From Eublepharis macularius (taxonomy: Eukaryota; Chordata; Lepidosauria; Squamata; Eublepharidae), in assembly GCF_028583425.1 (NCBI RefSeq), contig NC_072805.1, positions 20,036,001 to 20,100,000 on the forward strand: a DNA stretch of 64,000 nucleotides, in the 5' to 3' direction. The position numbers were made by a program, and so were the translations under genes. The notes under the pieces are model-generated. The model made no database searches, was not told the origin of the DNA, and saw only the letters and a program-made list of their open reading frames with translations. Shown piece by piece: positions 24,830 through 36,595 of this stretch. The first letter of the stretch is position 1; each line of letters starts with the position of its first letter.

Positions 24830-26718
24830 ATAGGTAGAATAAGTTCTCACCTAGATTCTCTCAAGAGATTTCTTCCATCAGTACCCTGCCATACTATCTG
24901 TGTTTGAAACTTTATACCTCATCATATGCAAATATTTAAGGTCTATTCACATGATAGCACAAACAAATAATGATTGGTTTGACACTTCACTGAATATTCA
25001 TAATCTCCATAGTACAGCCTTCCAATTAGTGGAAAATTATGTCATAGTCTGATCTGCACAACAAAACTACAAATCTCTAACAAGTGTCAGGAAAAAGTTA
25101 AGTTGAACGATCACCATTGGTTGAATCTCTGATAGAGGAACATTAATCTCGATAGAGTCCACTATTTTAATTAGCTGTCAAAGGATGAAAGCACACCTGT
25201 TAGAATTACCTAACACATAGAAAAAAATACAAAGACAGTTCATGCAAAGTTTAGAAGTTCATCTAGAGAATACAAGAGCTTGGCCTAGTACTCTTCAGTA
25301 TTGATTATTGTCATGTGATTTTAATCTATATTGGCATAACACCTCTTCCTCCCACGTCTACTGTTACCGGAACCCCTATTTGTCCTTAAGCTTTGCATGC
25401 CCAATGTTTAACCTTCTGAACAGCTGAAACGTTTGTGAACATTCCTATAATGCCTAAGTAGCTACGCTCATTTTAATCAACCCAAGCCATACCAATACAG
25501 CCACAGAGAATTCAAACACAGCAGCCTCGCATAGACCTCATGTTCTCTGTCGAGTTTTTGCAAACTTCGGAGCAACTCAGCAAAACCACGGACTTTTTGC
25601 ATACCTAAGAATTCCTTGTTTAATTTTCATACCTGTCTATTCAGAACAAGAGAAAGGAACTCAAAACATGTTTCAAACCACAGAAAGAGGTCTGGTTCCA
25701 GTAGATTTGATCCCCTGGATCAAACATGCTGAAATTTAAGACCACCACAGAGATAAAATTAGCTACTCAAGCTGAGACAAGCAACGCCGATCCCTCCGAT
25801 GAGCAAGCAAGAGTCCTCCAGCCTGTCAAACTCCAGTCTTGAATCTTGGCTGCAATTCTTTAAGTCTTGCCCCACTTAATAGCAAAGGGGCGGATCCTAG
25901 CCCGATCTTCCCAATCCATTGAACAAAGGTTGAAGTCCTTCTCAGCCTAAGGAGCCTTAAGTGGCCTGTCCACTGGAGGAAAAGCCACTTAACTTGGAGG
26001 AAGTTTCATACTTTGCACACAGAGGAATGGCAAGACAGAAGTAGGATCTACTCCAATATGACAGAAATCAAGGTTGCCCATACAGCCCTTAGTTTCTTCT
26101 GCAGAATCAGGGCCAAGAAGAGACACGGAAGGGCACCCCAAAGCAGGACTGAGAAAGGGTTCAAGGTCTCAAAATGGATCAATGGGGGGGGGAATCTCTT
26201 GCAATCTCCACCACAGCACAGTCTGGATGTTAGCCGGAGAGCAAATGGAAACCTGTTCTAGAGGGACATTTTCTCTCTCCCCCAACCACTCTCTAACACA
26301 GGGCATCGAGCCAATGAAATCTACCCAGTAAAACTGAGAACAATCCTTGTGGGTGAAGGAATTGGGAGAGGGGGGCGTGTTACGACCCCTTTCTTTCTCT
26401 TGGGTAGATTTGGTCTTTACGCCTTTTATTCTTGCCCTGTTTTTGGTAGATTGCTGCCACAAGGAATTAAATTCCAGAATAACTTAAATTTCTCCTTTGA
26501 GTAACGTGCCCAAGGGTCAGGCTTTTTCGTGGTACTATGTGGCCCTGAGGATAGGAATGGGATACAGGAATGACAGATACTCTGGGATATTTAAAAAAAC
26601 AAAGAAAACTTTTATTTTTATAAGAAGCGTATCGGTTTCATATTATTTCTAAAATTTGATGGTTTCAAAAGAGTAGTTCTCAATTCTTAAGGTTACTTTA
26701 CTTAAACTCAGTCACATA

Positions 26719-26877
26719 GAGCCAAGCCACAAGTGACGAATGACACTTGCCTAGCAAATGAACAGACTCACGTAGTGATCAAGTGGAGCAAAAGTGGAGG
26801 GCAAGTCAACAGGGAGGAATACATGTGAGTCTGTTCACTTGCCAGGCAAGTGTCATTCGTCACTTGTGGCTTGGCTC
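26719..26877. mobile_element. Foldback element (PIF/Harbinger-like)
   Basis: Ends GAGCCAAGCCACAAGTGACG and its complement; 3-bp direct repeat ATA at both borders. Confidence 0.75.
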
Positions 26878-27237
26878 ATAGATCTTCTCTCGGGCGCACA
26901 CACAGTTTGCCTGCTTTCTCCTGACTGAATGTCCTTTCCCAAACACACAGTTCAGGTTTCCACACAGGTTATATCTCTCACAGACAACTTAAACAAGCTC
27001 AGGCTACACACACCCTGCCTCTCTTGCCCTGACCGAAACTTTCTCTCCTTCAGTAACTAAAACTGCATTCACTCCGCCCACCCTCTCAGTCATCAACCAA
27101 TCATCTCACTCACTCATCCCTCTCTTCCACCCCAACTCTTCATCTATACCACACCAAGCATTTAAAGACACATTTACTTAAAATTTACTTAAGTAATTTA
27201 CTTAAAATCATGACAGGGCGTGCAAAGGAACAACTCA

Positions 27238-27355
27238 GGGCCAAGCTACAAGTGACGAATGACACTTGAACAGCAAGTGGATTAAGTGGAGGGCAAGTGA
27301 ACAGGGAGAAATACACTTGCCGTTCAAGTGTCATTCGTCACTTGTAGCTTCACCC
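27238..27355. mobile_element. Foldback element (PIF/Harbinger-like)
   Basis: Flanked by TCA; nearly identical in length and content to the copies at 3398 and 50449, so these three belong to one young subfamily. Confidence 0.77.
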
Positions 27356-28699
27356 TCAGCAAACAAAAAACGGAACTTTAAAGAAACGCTGTATCATAAA
27401 GTATAGCAAGGCACTGCTAAGCCACCAGTGGTCTCGAATTTATCTGGGCTTACTCCAGTCCCTGGAAAGTGCTCCAAAGCAGCTTCCAGATGGGGAAGGG
27501 GGTGCCCCCACCACGACAGCAGGAGCAAGCAGCTCGGGAATGGCATCCACACACTCACGATCCCACCCCACTTGCTGCTGCTGCCAGCTGCTCCAACTTT
27601 CAGACACCCCCCTTTTCTTGCCAGGAATCCCCCCTCAAGTTGTTTGACACAAAGTATAATAGTGATACCCCTGCAACCAAAGGAGGAATAGCTCCCATTC
27701 AAGATTATCTCGCTGCATACCAAAAAGTTATAATTTAAAGGATGTTTTTGAAGGGATTTTTCATCTTGCTTCTTATATTTCACCTGAGTATTACTGTACT
27801 TCTGCAAAAAGAAAAATAAAGAGGCTTTTTGTCTAAAAAGATAATTCTAAAATAGATACACACACACTAGATATAGAGAAGGATTAACACAGTTCCAAAC
27901 ATACTCCTGCTCCTAAAAAAACATTTTTAAAAAACGTATAGGTACCAATTTAGCTTCTGTTCTGTTCAGATACAGTAAACGTTGTCTGGTCTGTCATTCT
28001 GCGCTTGCTACACTTTCCCTTGTCCCTCTGCAAGTTGGGATGCACATCAAACCCAACATAACCTGCCAAGGGGGGATGCTTTGATACAAAGTCCTTCTGT
28101 CATCTACTGAACATTGTTTATGTGCAGCGAGGTCCTTAGGGGCAATAAATTGGGAGCAATGCCCCTTCCCAAGAATGATGCCCATGAAGGGAAGTGGGAG
28201 GAGTCGGGGGCACAGAACTCTTCTAGAAGACATGCACTGCCAGAGTTCCTGCCACAGACAGAGCTTCTCTTTGTCCTTATTGTCTTGCCTGCCAGAACGG
28301 AGCAGATTATGCTAATTAATGAGAAAAGGAAGTTTGCGTGCTTAAAACATGAGAATGTGCAGACTTGCTGTCTGCTGACTGCCAATCCAATTCAATCTAA
28401 AACGTTGCTGGATGGGACTGAAGCCTCTGACACACCGGAAGTTTAATGTTCTTTCATGGCTGCCTGATGTGCTGGGGGAGGGTACTGAGACCTAAAAGAT
28501 GAGCACTCAGTAGACCGGTGTGAAGAAATGGAAATTCTGCCCTCACCATGGGCATGGCAGGGCCCTGGGCAGGTAAATAAGGAGCTGCCGGGTCTCTCTC
28601 TTTGAGGATTCAATGTGGGACATGTATTTGATTAAAATTATATCCCACTAGGGTTGCCAACTCTGTTTTGGGGGATTCCTGGAGATTCAGTGGTGAATT

Positions 28700-28895
28700 G
28701 CTCACCACATGAATGGCTCATCACATGAAGCTCAATCAGGCCATTGGACCATCAAGTTCAGTATTGCCTACTCAGACTGGAAGCTGCTCCCCGGGAGGTC
28801 TTTCACATCACCTGCTACCTGGGGTTCTTTTTAACTGGAGATGCTGGAGACTGAGCATGCAAATAGAGGCTCTTTCACTAAGCCACAGCTCCTCC
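28700..28895 (-). repeat. tRNA-related SINE, reverse, decayed
   Basis: GCATGCAAATAGAGGC and TTTCACTAAGCCACAGCTCC are complements of a tRNA-like head; the body has GACCATCAAGTTCAGTATTG. Confidence 0.5.
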
Positions 28896-29169
28896 CCTCC
28901 GTTAAGATCTAAAAGATGAGTGCTCAGTAGACAAATCCACCCTCCAAAGCTGCTATTTCTTCCAGGGCAGCTGACCTCTGGAAAAACTGTTTGAATTCCA
29001 GGGGAACTACAGGCCCCATGTGAAGGCTGGCAACCCACTGCCTCTATTCCATATGAAACAACTAACACTCAGAACATATAAAATTGTGATCTTTAAAATT
29101 ACAGTGTTATAACTAAAAAAACAGCCACAGCTCAACATTTTCCTTCCCACTGCCGTAATACCTGAACTC

Positions 29170-29545
29170 ATGGGCATCTAGTGAAGTTGGTGGGCAGGAG
29201 AGTCAGAACAAACCAGAGGAAGGGCTTCTCGGCTCAAACACCAACAGGGTTGTGGAATGTGATGCTGTGGGATCTTTAGATGGACTTAGAAGGGGATTAG
29301 ACACATTCACAGCGGATAAGCCCATGTGCAGTTAACAACTGGATGGAATTCCTATGGTCAGTGGCAGTAAGCCCCACTAGATAAAATCCCTCTATTCATC
29401 GACAGTAAGCCTCAGAATGCCTGTGCTAGGAGGCAACATTAGAGGAAGTCTTGACTGCCCTGCCTGCCTGCAGGTCTTCTAAAGGCATTTGGTTGGCTAT
29501 TGCACGAACAGGATGATCAAATGGATGGGCCACTGGCTGCACATA
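29170..29545 (+). repeat. Decayed interspersed repeat of LINE type
   Basis: GGGGATTAGACACATTCAC and the end GGCTATTGCACGAACAGGAT...GGATGGGCCACTGG resemble a very common reptile repeat whose class I cannot name with certainty. Confidence 0.4.
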
Positions 29546-29579
29546 TGTTCTTATCAGGACAAAAAACTTTGCTTATGCC

Positions 29580-29988
29580 CAGGGCTTTTTTTCTGGGAAA
29601 AGAGGTGGCAGAACTCAGTGGGTGGTGGAACTCAGTGCACAGGGGGCAACTCTTGGCAGGAGGTAATGCCCCTGGTACCACATGCGCGTGGGCAAAGTGT
29701 GTGCACGCTCCCAGGACCACAAAATGACATCACTTTGGGGCAGCTGGAACAAGGGGGGGGGTTAAACGTTTAAATTGCCCTCAGTGAAAATGGTCACATG
29801 GCTGGTGGCCCCACCCCCTGATCTCCAGGCAGAGGGGAGTTTAGATTGCCCTCCGCGCCACTCGGCGCGGAGGGCAATCTAAACTCCCCTCTGCCTGGAG
29901 ATCAGGGGGCGGGGCCACCAGCCATGTGACCATTTTCAAGAGGTGCTGGAACTCCGTTCCACCGCATCCCAGCTGAAAAAAAGCCCTG
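29580..29988 (+). mobile_element. hAT-like non-autonomous element, family 1, with near-perfect palindrome
   Basis: 8-bp duplication CTTATGCC / CTTACGCC (one mismatch). The central part 29792-29929 is an almost perfect inverted repeat with arms of about 67 bp around a short ACTC spacer. Confidence 0.9.
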
Positions 29989-30324
29989 CTTACGCCATAC
30001 AATGGACACAAGATCTGATTTAATTGCAAACATCAAGTCAGTGGAGGAACTCTACCCTATGTTTGCTGTCAAAAAAGGCCTTATTTATTTAGAACACTTG
30101 TCTGCTGCCTCTCTATACACTGCTCCAGGCTGCTCACAAGAATAATAAAAAATAACCAATAAAGCAGTAAAACACACACAAGCAATAAAGCATTAAAGCA
30201 CGCACCAACCAAGGCATATCCGTAAAACAATCCAAGTTAAATGTTTTAAAATGCTAATCAACAGCCAATAAAAGCAACCCAGGGCATAAAGAGCATCAAG
30301 AACAGCAGTCTTAAAAGTGTATCA

Positions 30325-30558
30325 GGGCCAAACGACAAGTGAAGAATGACACAGGTTGGACGCTTGTCAGCTTCCCTCAAGTTTTGATGGGAAATGTAGG
30401 CAGCTTGGCGGAATGTTGGACAAGTGACAGTTGAAAAGTTCATTGGACAGTAGGCGGAGAGCCAAGCTGCAAGACCAGGATGCCTACATTTCCCATCAAA
30501 ACTTGAGGGAAGCTGACAAGTGTCCAACCTGTGTCAGGCATCACTTGTAGCTCGGCCC
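30325..30558. mobile_element. Foldback element (PIF/Harbinger-like), third subfamily
   Basis: Flanked by TCA. The interior inverted repeat is CAAGTTTTGATGGGAAATGT and differs from the other subfamilies; the outer ends are shared. A sister copy is at 61575. Confidence 0.72.
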
Positions 30559-30567
30559 TCAGATGGG

Positions 30568-30778
30568 GAGGTGTGTTAGTCTGGAGCTGTATCTCTCCAG
30601 GAATTATAACTGATCTCCAGACTAGAGATCAGTTCTCCTGAAGAAAACGGCAGATTGAGAAGGTGAACTCTACGGCATCACATCCCTGATGAGTTTTCCT
30701 CCCTCCCTGAACTTTGCCTTCCCCAAACTCTGCCCTCCAAATCTCCAGGAATTTCCCAACCTGAAGCTGGCAAGCCTG
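30568..30778. repeat. GTTGCCAAC-type interspersed repeat, reverse
   Basis: AACTGATCTCCAGACTAGAG, CCAAACTCTGCCCTCCAAAT and CCAGGAATTTCCCAACCTGA match the 63594 copy. Confidence 0.55.
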
Positions 30779-30794
30779 TCTCTAGAAGCAGAAC

Positions 30795-30965
30795 AAAATT
30801 TTTTAGTCTAGTAGCACCCTAAAGATCAACACATTTTTCCAGGGTATAAGCTTTCATGAGTCAAAGCTCGCTTTGACAGATACCTTCATTGTATCTGATG
30901 AAGTAAACTTTGACTCACGGCAGCTCATACCCTGGAAAAATCTGTTGATCTTTAAGCTGTCATAG
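30795..30965. mobile_element. Snap-back retroposon, group C
   Basis: Two inverted arms around CTTCATTGTATCTGATGAAG. Both cores are damaged: the plus arm has GGCA where GAAA is expected and the minus arm has CTGTCAA in place of CTGATGA. GGTATAAGC / GCTCATACC mark the outer stems. Confidence 0.65.
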
Positions 30966-32168
30966 CAATTTAAAATGACATCAATAAAACAGTCCACAGG
31001 CTAGAAGCAGGCCATATAAAAATGTCAAAGAAGCAGGTGAGTAGCTAGCAGGAATTCTTCCAGACTTCTACCTTATACACCAATCACGTATTTGCAAAAT
31101 GACAGAAACACTGCAAGTCTCCGGTGTTCTCTTTCCCTCTAAAAGGAAACGAAAGCCTGCAGCATTATGTAACAATGCTATATTAATGATCAACAGTCAC
31201 ACAACATACTGAAATGGAAGCGCTTCCTACTCATATCTCTGGGATTTGGAGGGAGGGGGGCTCTAGGCGTTTCGTTCTCAAACTTTGTTTGTTCTGCAAA
31301 ATGCTTTCAAAGGGCCCCCAAGGAATGGGAAGTATTATCTCATTAACTGTGCTCAAAGCACCCCCTCCGCCACAGTGCCACTGTTCGTATGTAGTTAATG
31401 ACAATACTTGGCACTGACAGAGCATGCCTTTTATGCGCTCCTCAATAGACATTAATGAATTAAACACATACATGCACACCCATCTCTCCCCCTGGTAGCA
31501 GGTGAAGAGTGCAGTTAGGGTGTTGAGCGCAAAACCGCTGGAATGCATTCATGCGCACAGCTCCAACATGAAAAGAACAGCAGGTGAATATCAGCAGGGC
31601 TGTTGCCATTTCATAAGACTGGGGCAGGGGGGAGGGGGCCCTTTACTTCCACAACAGGTCAATCTTGCCTTTATTATGATGTTTGGAGGGCATGTATGCA
31701 CACAAACACACCCCTGTGCATCTGTGAGCCCTAACCAATCACAACCGGTAGCCGCCCGTTTTACAAAATGCTTGTTTACGAGTACAAACAGAAAAAGGAA
31801 TTAATTACAGGACAGCGAGGGTGGGAAGGCTCCAGTGTTCGACAAATCCAGGTTGCCTTTCTTCAAAAAGCTCTCCTTGTCTCTTATGCATGCAAAAGCC
31901 AAATACGTTAAGAGGACCTTGTGAATTTTTAGGTAGAATTCTCTCTCATGGTTGTGCATACACACCTCTCAGCCAAAGGCTTTGCCGGGACCTGTGTTGG
32001 GATGTGTTTATCAGAGAAAAAAGGACATCACACTTTAAAAATGTAAAGCCTGAGGGCAGTTTATACAATCAAATGAATCAAGGGGAAGCTATTTTGTTCT
32101 GAACCATAATAATACGACGACTATGATGACAACAACAACATGCCCTCAAGTTGCAAATGATTTGTAGG

Positions 32169-32560
32169 CAGGGGTCATTTCGTAGAAAAAGAGCTGGAGG
32201 GACTCATTAGCATAACTCATTAGCATAACTGATTTGCATATGCCACACCCCCTGGCATCACCTATCATGGCTGTTTTGGACCCAATCCTGGCCATTCAGG
32301 GCCGAAATTGGGCCCAAAACGGCAAAAAGGGGCTGAAAATGGCAGAAAAGGGGCCCAAAATGGTCAGGATCAGCCCACTGCTGAGCGGGAGAGTGATCCA
32401 CCACCCATCAGGGGCCCAATCCTGGCCGTTTCGGCCCCAATCCAGGCCGAAACGGGCCCACATGGTCAAGAGTCAGGTGGGCGGGGCCACCTGACATGTG
32501 ACCTCTTTGGGGAACTACCAGAACTGTGTTCCTGCACGTTCCTCCTCAAAACGAGCCCTG
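32169..32560 (-). mobile_element. hAT-like non-autonomous element, family 2
   Basis: Perfect 8-bp duplication TTTGTAGG (32161-32168, 32561-32568). Ends CAGGGGTCATTTCGTAG and CAAAACGAGCCCTG; opposite orientation to the copy at 10331. Confidence 0.9.
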
Positions 32561-32564
32561 TTTG

Positions 32565-32745
32565 TAGGTACCCCTCAGAAGGTTTTGAAGGCAAGAGATG
32601 GGCAGATGGGGCATGCCATTGCCTCTGCATAGCAATCCTGGCCTTCTTTAGTGGTTTCCCAGCCAAACACTAACAAAGGCCAACCCTGCTTAGCTTCCAA
32701 GCTCCGATGAGCTCAACCAGTCCAGGCTATTCAGGCTGCCAAGAA
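32565..32745 (-). repeat. 5S-rRNA-derived SINE, reverse
   Basis: On the minus strand the order is 5S-like head (complement of CCTGCTTAGCTTCCAAGCTC), then the CAAACCA-type body. The tail is lost near 32565. Confidence 0.7.
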
Positions 32746-32751
32746 GAATGT

Positions 32752-33175
32752 ACTGTCGAGTTGCAACAGACTCACAAAAATTCCATCCACAGAGCATTCC
32801 AGGCAACAGACAAGCGGAGATGGTTTGCATTGCCTTCCTCTACATAGTAAAGAGCCCAGTAGCCCCTTTAAGGTTAACCAACTTTATTGTGGCATAAGCT
32901 TTTGAGAACCACAGCTCTCTTCGTCAGATGCATCTGACAAAGAGAGCTGCGGTTCTCAAAAGCTTATGCTACAATAAAGTTGGTTAATCTTAAAGGGGCT
33001 ACTGGACTCTTTACTATTTTGCAACTATTTACTAACACGGCTAACTCCTCTCAATCTTCCTCCACATAGCAACCCTGGTCTTACTTGGTGGCCTCCCATC
33101 CAAGTACTAACTGTGGCCAAGCCTGCTTCATTCTCAAGTGCTGATGAGTTCAGGCCAAACTGGGATAACGTAGTA
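32752..33175 (-). repeat. 5S-rRNA-derived SINE, reverse, split by retroposon
   Basis: The tail part (TACTGTCGAGTTGCAACAG) is at 32752 and the head (GGCCTCCCATCCAAGTACTA) at about 33090-33165. The retroposon 32848-33055 sits between them with its 14-bp duplication. Confidence 0.75.
32848..33055. mobile_element. Snap-back retroposon, group A, inserted in a 5S-derived SINE
   Basis: 14-bp duplication CTTCCTCTACATAG / CTTCCTCCACATAG (one mismatch). The duplication lies in the SINE body and the SINE resumes exactly after it. Both cores have AAAA in place of GAAA. Confidence 0.8.
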
Positions 33176-33288
33176 CATTTCTACCCTGCTCTTCCTCCAC
33201 AGAGCTCAGAGCAACTGACATGGTTCTTCCTTCCTTATTTTACCTTCACCACACCCCTGTGAGGTGGGCTGAACTGAGAGAGAGACAG

Positions 33289-33615
33289 TGTGCTGTTATA
33301 GCAGGATAAGCTTGTGTATTAGCCTTAGAGAATGCTATATAAAGGGGGTTTGCACCTTTAAGAACACAGGCTCATGGGAATTGTAGTCAGATACTCCCTT
33401 CTGACTCCCTTCCTCCTGGGATAAAAGAGAAACATGAAACTTATTGCATCTCTTCCTGCCCTGGTGTGAATTTATTGCCTCTTTTCCTGTCCTTCTGTTC
33501 TGTAATTACTTATCCTCAACGAGGGATAGAGGAATTCAGCACTTTTCTTTACCACAATCTTCAGATATGAACTCCAATCAGAAATAAAAATAAATCCTGA
33601 ATCATGATCTCAACA
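33289..33615 (+). mobile_element. Putative short solo LTR inserted in a SINE
   Basis: 327 bp starting TGTGCTGTTATAG and ending CTCAACA, with TATA box CTATATAAAGG at about 33340 and an AATAAA run near 33588. Flanks GACAG / GAGAG match 4 of 5. It interrupts a minus-strand tRNA-derived SINE. Confidence 0.55.
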
Positions 33616-33631
33616 GAGAGACTGGCCCTAG

Positions 33632-34001
33632 GAGCTAAAACAAGTGACGAATTACACGAGGACGTGCATGTGAAGGGAGTCACAATGTTAGCCAGGAAGC
33701 CCAGTTTTAAGGGGCAGATCAGAAGGCTCTGCCAATTTCCCCACTCTACAGAGCCAGCAAAGATCCCTCCTCAGAGGGTTTGTTAATTTCCTCTTTGCCT
33801 CCCCAAGGCTCTGTCAGTTTCACCTCCCCTTCTAGGAGGTGAAATAAACAAACCCCCTGAGGAGCCATCTTTGCTGGCTCTGTAGAGAGGGGAAATTGGC
33901 AGAGCCTTCCGATCCATCTTTTAAAACTCAGCTTCCCAACTAACATTGCAGCTCTGTTCGCGTGCATGTCCTCATGTAATTCGTCTCTTGTAGTTTAGCT
34001 C
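33632..34001. mobile_element. Foldback element (PIF/Harbinger-like), long subfamily, nested in a SINE
   Basis: Sister of the copy at 11603 with 3-bp repeat TAG. It interrupts a tRNA-derived SINE whose halves are at about 33170-33288 and 34002-34100. Confidence 0.72.
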
Positions 34002-34259
34002 TAGGTCATCCAGCCAGCCTCCATGACAGAGTGAGGACAGGAACCCAGATCGATAAGGCCCCAGTTCAACACTCTAGCCACTACAGCCGTTCGACATCAG
34101 GACACACAAAGGGGAGAACCCAGGTTTGAATTCTCCCACCTCACCCTACATATAGAACTTGCTTTTCAGGGAAAGGGATTCCACTTCCTTTCCCCTCTGA
34201 CATGCTCTTAAGAAAAAAGTTTTCTCTGCCCATAAAGGGGCCTTCAAATATTTATTCGG

Positions 34260-34475
34260 CACATTTTGAAATCCCACCTTCCTTCCCAGGTGCTCAGGGT
34301 GACATAAATAATAGTTATTTTCCTCTTCCATTTTATCCTCACAACAGCCCTAAGAAGTGGAGTTAGGCTGAGAAAGGGCCCTCAGGTCACCTAGCAAGTT
34401 TCACAGCAAGCGGGGATTTGAACTCTGGGTCTCCCCAGCCTCACTCATCTCTCACACCACTACAGCCACTCTCCA
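34260..34475 (-). repeat. tRNA-derived SINE, reverse
   Basis: GGTCACCTAGCAAGTTTCAC, GATTTGAACTCTGGGTCTCC and CTCACACCACTACAGCC mark body, B box and A box on the minus strand. Confidence 0.7.
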
Positions 34476-36159
34476 GCTCTTCACTTTCACATCTTCCCTG
34501 CAGCCTGAAATGGTACGGTCCAGGAAGGCCTGTGCCATTTGATTCTGCTGCACTTGCCTCAAAAATTTAAGAGTAGCTAGTGAGGCTCATGTTTCGGCGG
34601 TCTTGTTCGCCATCCCTGAAGGCAGGATTGCTTGATGGCAAAACACAAATGCAAAGAGTTCCACACTGAGGAAGTAACTCTAATCACTTGTCAGGCATCT
34701 GTTTTATACCAAACTATTACATTAAACATGCAAAATGAAATGTAATTATACATGCTATCCATGGACTAAAAGCATCTCTAAAAGTAAAATACACACAAGA
34801 AGCTGGCAGAAGCAGCAGGAACAGGCCACAGGTTACAGTGGTGTATAGCACTGCTGGGCAACCCTGCTGTCCCTGAGCATCACAGCGACTGGGACTACAC
34901 AGCAAGGGCCCAGTCCTGAAGGCCCCTTCCAAATTCACACATGCTGCTCATGTTTTGGATGGACTTCAGACCACCTCCCTCTGGGAGTCTACTTGAAGTT
35001 TAGGGTAAGGAGAGATTCAAAGAATCTCTCTATACAAGACATCTCCGTGTGTGTTCGTCAAGTGTAGGGAGATGCAATGTTAGCCGAGAAGTGTAGTTTA
35101 AAAGGATAGAGCCAGTGGAGATCACTCCTCAAAGGGTTTGTTAATTTAATCTTCGTCTACCCAAAGATGATGTCAATTTCACCTCTCCAGTCTAAAACTG
35201 TGTGGGATCGCAACCAGAGGGCAGCGAAGAATGGAGATGGGCTGGAGCTGCCTTCCAGAGCCGGGCTTGGACCTGAAGAGGAAATAATGGGCTGAAGTTT
35301 CCCTTCTGGCATTTCATAGCCCCTTCACACAGCTCCAGTGTATAGCAAAGCCTTTGCCCTGCTGCCGGCTCTGTCTTTTTAAACTATCCTTCCCAGCTAA
35401 CACTGCATCTCCCAAAACATGTTCTTCATGTGTCAGATGTCTAGTGTAGAGACACTCTCAAAAGTGACTTTAGATGAACAGCTCCCAGACACATTCAAGA
35501 TTATAGAACCCCCAAAGCAGCATATTTTAAGAGCCCTTCAATGAATCAGCATTCTTGAGGCTCTAGGGCAGAGATCAGCAACCCTTTTTGGCGTGAGTGC
35601 CTAAAAATCCTGTAACATCTTCCTACAAGGATATCAGTGGGCCCAGCAAGCAAGAGCAGGCAAGAGATTAGGACTGGACTCAGACAGATACTATGCAAGT
35701 AGAACTCCCAGCATTTCTACCAGCCCCTCAGGGGTTTGCCTCAGTCTCTTGGGTGAAAAACTGGCCCTGCATTCCAAGAAAAATGGTTTGGCATGATCTT
35801 ATTCAGCATGTATGTCAGGGGTTACATACTCCTGCAGCAGTAACCTCAACTACCCACTAAGCGCCCTCCCCAAGGGACATACAATAACAAAGCAAACAAC
35901 GCCTATTATAATACCCATCTCCCACGAGAACCAACAGAACAGAACATTCAAGATGCAAAACACATTGTTCAGAGCACCTGAGCACTGGCTCACAGCTGCC
36001 ACTCTTACTCAAAATTCCCGGAATGGACCGATCTCCTGGAAGCAATACAGGCAATCCATCAGTGGCTGGCAGTGGTCATTAAAGGGCTCCAGAAAGCTCA
36101 AACCGACTTGCAGCAATCTGTTCTGCTTGTTCCTTCATTCTTCCCCCAATTCCAAGGTA

Positions 36160-36595
36160 GACTCCCATCCAGGCCTGGGGCACCCAACCTTTTGTGAGCC
36201 AGCAGGCACCTCTGGAAATCTGGCACAGGGTGGTGGGTGCAACCACAAAGCGGCTGGCACAGGAGGTGGAGCAGACCACAAAATGTCACGGAGTGCTTAT
36301 GCGTATCTCTGATTGTAGCTCTTCAGTATTTCTGCAGAAGCTCTGTTTAACCGGATGCTTTTGAAATTGAACGTACTGCTTAAAAATATTTTCTTGCATA
36401 TACACAAGTATTCGCATCAGTCTAGCTAAGAAACACTCATCTGCCATATCTGTCAGATCTCCAACGACTAATCAGAAGTTCTACTGGGCAAAAGCCACCC
36501 ACTATCTAAAAACATTTGGTGTGCTCCAGGAAAGCTGTCAGCAGACACCATGGTGCCCATGGGCACCACGTTGGGGATCCCTGATCTAGGTTGTA
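36160..36595. repeat. Probable DNA-transposon remnant
   Basis: Ends CAGGCCTGGGGCACCCAACC and ACCACGTTGGGGATCCCTG are roughly inverted and resemble CAGGGGTCCCCAAC-type hAT ends. The interior GGTGGGTGCAACCACAAAGC is repeat-like; it explains the long open frame at 35812-36312. Confidence 0.45.

Larger units (their letters stand above)
33170..34100 (-). repeat. tRNA-derived SINE, reverse, split twice
   Basis: The body at 33170-33288 (CCTGTGAGGTGGGCTGAACT) and the tRNA-like head at 34002-34100 (complement of B box near CAGGAACCCAG, and CTCTAGCCACTACAGCC) belong together. They are separated by a putative solo LTR (33289) and a foldback element (33632). Confidence 0.6.

Noticed and set aside
26719-27355. 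CRISPR-like short repeats
   Set aside because: The similar repeats are two separate foldback transposons in a vertebrate genome, each with its own 3-bp duplication.
35812-36312. 166-codon open frame on the plus strand
   Set aside because: It overlaps a decayed transposon-like repeat, has no recognisable domain, and no splice or promoter context.
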